From Nocardia brasiliensis (GTDB lineage: Bacteria; Actinomycetota; Actinomycetes; Mycobacteriales; Mycobacteriaceae), in contig NZ_CP046171.1 in the NCBI RefSeq assembly GCF_011801125.1, forward strand, positions 186,001 through 250,000: a stretch of DNA of 64,000 bases, given 5' to 3'. The translations under genes were made by a program, and so were the position numbers. Shown here one piece after another: positions 60,745 through 64,000 of this stretch. A model generated the notes under the pieces. That model saw nothing but the letters and a program-made list of their open reading frames with translations. It ran no database searches and had not been told where the DNA came from. Within the stretch, counting starts at the first letter, position 1; each line of letters begins with the position of its first letter.

Positions 60745-60958
60745 GCCGCCGCGCCGCGCCGCGCCGCGGCCGCGGTCTGCCGGTTCCCCGGGTTGTGGTG
60801 TCGCCCATGCTGACCCGGGCTTGTTTCGCTGTGAAACAATGCCGTTTGGACGCCACGGCCGCGGCCGGATGGTTGTCTGATAGTGCGGGGCACGCTGCCG
60901 GTCATTCGGAGTGGATCGGCCGGGGTGCCCGATGCTCGGCGACAAGGGGGGAACACCT

Positions 60959-61840
60959 ATGGCATTACCGCAGGGGACAACTGGATCGACCATGCCCCGG
61001 CGGCAACTCGGCCGCCATCTGCGCGATCTGCGCAATCGCGCCAGGATGACCACGAGAACCGCTGCCCAGCAACTGGAATGGTCGGAGGCGAAGATCTGGC
61101 GGATCGAGACCGGCCAGACCTCGCTGCGCAGCCTCGACGTCGAGGCGATGTGCAAGGTCTACGGCGCCCCATCCGATGTGATCGGACCGCTCACGGCCCT
61201 GGCGCGGGAGACCAAGGCCCGTGGCTGGTGGACCGCGTACGGCGACGTGATCCCGGAGGGGTTCGAGGTCTACATCGGGCTGGAGGAGGCGGCCGCGCGG
61301 CTGTCGACCTACGAGAGCGAAGTCGTGCCAGGCCTCTTGCAGACCGAGGCCTACACGCGCGCACTGCTCAGCGCGGCGCGCCCCGACATGCCGGCGAACG
61401 AGATCGACCGGCGGGTGCAGCTGCGCATGGCGCGCCAGGCCATGGTCACCCGTGCCGACGCGCCACTGCACCTCGACGTGGTGATCGGCGAGTCGGTGCT
61501 GTGGCGGCGCATCGGCGGCGACGCGGTGACCGCGGCTCAGCTGGAGCATCTGCGGCGCATGTGCGACCTGCCGAACGTGCGAATCCAAGTGGTGCCAACG
61601 GATTCCGGCTATCACGACGGCATGGACTCGGGACGGTTCGTCCTGCTCGAGTTCCCCGAACTGCGCGCGGGTCAGGCGCCGGAGCCGCCGGTGGTCTACG
61701 TCGAGGCCTTCACCGGACCGGTCTACCTGGACAAGGAAAACGAGATCGACCGCTACCGAAGGGCTTTGGCGAACATCAAAGCGGCCGCGGTGGACGCGCG
61801 CGAGGACATCGAGCAGGCGCGCAGCAGTCGCGTGTTCTGA
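60959..61840 (+). CDS. XRE-family regulator with DUF5753 domain
   Basis: A 293-aa DNA-binding protein. The HTH is residues about 15-70 (LGRHLRDLRNRARMTTRTAAQQLEWSEAKIWRIETGQTSL pattern). The DUF5753 ligand-type domain fills the rest (YESEVVPGLLQTEAYTRALL, VVIGESVLWRRIGG, VRIQVVPTDSGYHDGMDSGRFVLLEFP). ATG 60959 has an excellent AAGGGGGGAA site. Such regulators in Streptomyces are often paired with a small DUF397 gene, which I do not find here. Targets are unknown. Confidence 0.9.
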   Translation: MALPQGTTGSTMPRRQLGRHLRDLRNRARMTTRTAAQQLEWSEAKIWRIETGQTSLRSLDVEAMCKVYGAPSDVIGPLTALARETKARGWWTAYGDVIPEGFEVYIGLEEAAARLSTYESEVVPGLLQTEAYTRALLSAARPDMPANEIDRRVQLRMARQAMVTRADAPLHLDVVIGESVLWRRIGGDAVTAAQLEHLRRMCDLPNVRIQVVPTDSGYHDGMDSGRFVLLEFPELRAGQAPEPPVVYVEAFTGPVYLDKENEIDRYRRALANIKAAAVDAREDIEQARSSRVF

Positions 61841-61876
61841 CGGCGGGGCGGGCACGGCGCCGAATCGTGCGGCGGC

Positions 61877-62302
61877 TCAGCACTTTCGGCCGGGCTTGCC
61901 CCAGCTCTCGGCCAGCACGCTGCGATGGGTCGGCAGCGCCCGCTCGTACACCGCGCGGCCCTTGTCGGTGAGGCAGACGAACACGGCGCGCCGATCCTCG
62001 CGGCACATGGTGCGCTTGACGAGGCCGTCGCGCTCCAGCCGGGCGACCGCCCGCGAGAGTGCGCTCTGACTCAGATAGATGTCGTTGGCCAGATCGCTCA
62101 TTCGATAGTCGCCACAGTTGGCATCGATCAGCCGGTCCAGCGTCTCGAACTCGCTGAGCCCGATTCGATGCTGTCCCTGCAGCGCTTTTTCGAGCGCGCA
62201 ACTCACCGTCGCATGCCGGTCGAGCAGTACACGCCACTCGTCCACCAGCCCGGACGGCGCGACGGTGCACCGGGCTGTCTCGATTGCCGACGGCTTCGAC
62301 AT
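61877..62302 (-). CDS. MarR-family transcriptional regulator of the MFS exporter
   Basis: A 141-aa winged-helix repressor. The DNA-binding region is MSDLANDIYLSQSALSRAVARLERDGLVKRTMCREDRRAVFVCLTDKG. It is divergent from the MFS exporter at 62388, and the 85-bp gap contains repeated GCATTA/TAATGC elements. By analogy with many MarR/EmrB pairs it should repress efflux until a ligand is present. The ligand is unknown. Confidence 0.9.
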   Translation of the reverse strand: MSKPSAIETARCTVAPSGLVDEWRVLLDRHATVSCALEKALQGQHRIGLSEFETLDRLIDANCGDYRMSDLANDIYLSQSALSRAVARLERDGLVKRTMCREDRRAVFVCLTDKGRAVYERALPTHRSVLAESWGKPGRKC

Positions 62303-62337
62303 GGCCCCATCCTAGTGACCCCGGGCGATCTATGCAA

Positions 62338-62379
62338 CCGCATTAGATGTGTTGGCATTTAATGCGTGCGCATGTAATG
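62338..62379. promoter_or_regulatory. MarR operator cluster before the MFS gene
   Basis: CGCATTAGATGTG (from 62338), the 5+1+5 palindrome GCATTTAATGC (62355-62365) and GCGCATGTAATG (from 62369) are similar half-sites arranged across the divergent promoter region. The sequence is AT-rich relative to its flanks. Confidence 0.65.
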
Positions 62380-62387
62380 TACCCCGC

Positions 62388-63851
62388 ATGACTTCACCAG
62401 CAACCCTGGCGGCCGCACCCGCGACCGATCCGACCCGATGGACTACCCGCCTGTGGGGCATGCTGATCACGCTGTGCATCGTGCTGTTCCTCGATGGCCT
62501 CGACGTATCGATGATCGGTGTCGCGCTGCCGTCCATCGGCAACGAACTCGACCTGTCGACCTCGACTCTGCAGTGGCTGGTGAGCGGCTACATCCTCGGC
62601 TACGGCGGCCTGCTGCTGCTCGGTGGCCGCACCGCCGACCTGTTCGGCCGCCGCAAGGTCTTCCTGATCGCCCTGGCCGTGTTCGCCCTGGCCTCGCTCG
62701 CCGGTGGCCTGGTGAGCAGCGGACCGCTGCTGATCCTCACCCGTTTCATCAAGGGTCTGGCGGCCGCGTTCACCGCGCCGACCGGCCTGTCGATCATCAC
62801 CACCAACTTCGCCGAGGGCCCGGCCCGGAACAAGGCGCTGTCCATCTACACCGTGTTCGGCGCGGGCGGCTACTCGTCCGGTCTGCTCTTCGGTGGACTG
62901 ATGACCGGCGTCGGCTGGCGCTGGACCTTCCTGTTGCCCGTCCCGATCGCGCTGGCCGCGCTGGCCGCCGCCTGGTTCCTGGTGCCCAAGGACAAGCCCG
63001 CCGAGGAGGGCGGCCACGATCTGTTCGGCGCGCTGCTGTCCACCTCCGCCATGCTGCTGCTGGTCTACACCGTGGTCACGGCGCCGGAAGCGGGTTGGGC
63101 GTCGGCGCGGACCCTCGGTTCGTTCGTCGCGGTGCTCGTGCTGTTCGCCGCGTTCATCGCGGTGGAGCGGCGGGTCAAGCACCCGCTGGTGCGCCTGGGC
63201 ATCCTGCGTAAGGTTTCGCTGGTCCGGGCCAGCCTGGCGATCGTCGCGGTGGCCGGTTCCTACTTCAGCTGGCAGTTCATCGTGACCCTGTTCATGCAGG
63301 ACACCCTGGGCTGGTCGCCGCTGAAGCTGTCGATGGCGCTGCTGCCGGTCGGCCTGATGGTCGCGCTGTCCGCGGTGTTCTCCGACAAGCTGGTCGACCG
63401 GTTCGGCACCGGCCCGATCATCGGCGTCACCATGGCCGTGATGGCCGTCGGCTACCTGCTGTTCCTGCGGCTGGACACCGCGCCGTCCTACTGGACGATG
63501 CTGCTGCCCGCGATCCTGCTGATCGGCATCGGCTGGGTCGGCTTCCCCGCCATCAACATTCAGGCGACCAACGGGATCGACGACGAGGAACAGGGCCTCG
63601 CGGCGGGCGTGCTACAGACCTCCATGCAGGTCGGCGCCGCCATCGTGCTCGCGGTGACCACCGCGATCATCGCCTCGGGCGCACACGGCGGAACCTCGCC
63701 CGCCGCGATGCTCGACACCTACCGTCCCGGCCTGATCTTCGCGGCGGCGGTCTCGATCGTCGGTGCGCTGGTCGCGCTTTCGGCCTTCTTCGGCAAGCGG
63801 AGCAAGCAGGCCGAACCGGCCGCCGAACGCGAGCTCGAGCTCGTCGGCTGA
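62388..63851 (+). CDS. MFS drug exporter, 14-helix EmrB/QacA (DHA2) type
   Basis: A 487-aa membrane transporter. It has motif A-like GRTADLFGRRKVF after helix 2, the DHA2 motif in the first helix (LDGLDVSMIGVALPSIGNEL), and helix-5 motif C-like GAGGYSSGLLFGGLMTGVGWRW. The hydropathy pattern supports 14 segments. ATG 62388 begins a short cytoplasmic tail. It is regulated by the divergent MarR gene through the palindromic region just upstream. The export substrate is not deducible. A strong terminator follows. Confidence 0.93.
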   Translation: MTSPATLAAAPATDPTRWTTRLWGMLITLCIVLFLDGLDVSMIGVALPSIGNELDLSTSTLQWLVSGYILGYGGLLLLGGRTADLFGRRKVFLIALAVFALASLAGGLVSSGPLLILTRFIKGLAAAFTAPTGLSIITTNFAEGPARNKALSIYTVFGAGGYSSGLLFGGLMTGVGWRWTFLLPVPIALAALAAAWFLVPKDKPAEEGGHDLFGALLSTSAMLLLVYTVVTAPEAGWASARTLGSFVAVLVLFAAFIAVERRVKHPLVRLGILRKVSLVRASLAIVAVAGSYFSWQFIVTLFMQDTLGWSPLKLSMALLPVGLMVALSAVFSDKLVDRFGTGPIIGVTMAVMAVGYLLFLRLDTAPSYWTMLLPAILLIGIGWVGFPAINIQATNGIDDEEQGLAAGVLQTSMQVGAAIVLAVTTAIIASGAHGGTSPAAMLDTYRPGLIFAAAVSIVGALVALSAFFGKRSKQAEPAAERELELVG

Positions 63852-63870
63852 CCTGTTCGACCGTGATACC

Positions 63871-63906
63871 GCCGACCGGCGGCACCACTGGGTGCCGCCG
63901 GTCGGC
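63871..63906. terminator. Bidirectional rho-independent terminator
   Basis: A perfect 16-bp stem (63871-63886 with 63891-63906) with an ACTG loop is followed on the plus strand by TGTTTTGT. It lies between the MFS stop and a minus-strand stop at 63923, so it can serve both convergent genes. Confidence 0.9.
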
Positions 63907-63922
63907 TGTTTTGTGTCCAGGG

Positions 63923-64000
63923 TCAGGAAAAGGGCGGCGCCGCCGCGTCTTTGGCGGAACGGATGAACGTGAGCGGAGTGCCGTCCCGCCCGACGGTCGG
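63923..64000 (-). CDS. C-terminal fragment of an unidentified protein (runs off right edge)
   Basis: On the minus strand an open frame from the right edge ends at TGA 63923-63925. The last 25 residues contain VGRDGTPLTFIRSAKDAAA before PPFS. The convergent position, the shared terminator and the GC-rich third positions support a real gene. The fragment is too short to identify. Confidence 0.45.
   Translation of the reverse strand, partial: PTVGRDGTPLTFIRSAKDAAAPPFS

Noticed and set aside
60745..60775. A structured RNA in the GC-only run upstream of the XRE gene
   Set aside because: It is a short CGCCG run without a defined stem-loop pattern beyond base composition.

Overview
This window is a GC-rich, mycolic-acid-making actinomycete chromosome segment, most likely Nocardia or a close relative. 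It carries UDP-galactopyranose mutase, galactofuranosyl- and arabinofuranosyltransferases, DprE1/DprE2, FadD32-Pks13-AccD4 and several antigen 85-type mycolyltransferases in nearly the gene order of the Mycobacterium tuberculosis cell-wall region (Rv3813c to Rv3789). Very high GC at third codon positions gives almost every real gene long open frames on the other strand. No rRNA, tRNA, CRISPR array or insertion sequence was recognised.

Region by region. (1) 1-3379, minus: a dipeptide/oligopeptide ABC importer (fused ATPase running off the left edge, then two permeases), without its binding protein. (2) 3538-9508: a Pro/Gln-tailed membrane protein, a Cof-type HAD phosphatase, and a divergent pair of secreted peptidoglycan enzymes (a PGRP-type amidase with LGFP repeats and a SpoIID/LytB protein). 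(3) 9541-14141: a regulatory island with MarR next to a DMT exporter, a TipAL-like MerR drug sensor with an apparent internal start for the drug-binding domain, a second Pro-tailed membrane protein, and a TetR/SDR divergent pair with a large inverted-repeat operator. (4) 14317-21083, plus: glf, glfT2, PAP2 phosphatase, ubiA (DPPR synthase), aftB. (5) 21344-28604, plus: five consecutive mycolyltransferase genes, the last fused to LGFP repeats. (6) 28706-40615, plus: DUF732 lipoprotein, Rv3802c-type cutinase-like lipase, an LLM/F420-type oxidoreductase, fadD32, pks13, accD4. (7) 40677-55972: a cyclophilin, two Emb arabinosyltransferases facing each other, a GT-C-like membrane protein, aftA, dprE2, dprE1 and a divergent GtrA-family gene. 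(8) 56001-64000: accessory genes (PPOX flavoprotein, molybdopterin oxidoreductase, DUF4282 protein, XRE-DUF5753 regulator, MarR/MFS efflux pair) and the tail of one more gene at the right edge.

How it works together: UbiA, the PAP2 phosphatase and DprE1/DprE2 make decaprenyl-phosphoryl-arabinose. Glf and GlfT2 build galactan. AftA, the Emb proteins and AftB build and cap arabinan. FadD32, AccD4 and Pks13 activate, carboxylate and condense the two acyl chains of the mycolate. The antigen 85 enzymes attach mycolates to trehalose and arabinogalactan. The LGFP-bearing amidase and mycolyltransferase probably bind the same envelope.

Most notable beyond the conserved genes: the TipAL/TipAS-like dual-product gene; a recurrent short module that supplies ribosome binding site and start codon at two genes and is inverted inside a third; the five-gene mycolyltransferase array with variable Ser/Gly loops; an F420-type oxidoreductase inside the mycolate cluster; an uncharacterised GT-C-like gene between emb and aftA; and the strong operator palindromes.
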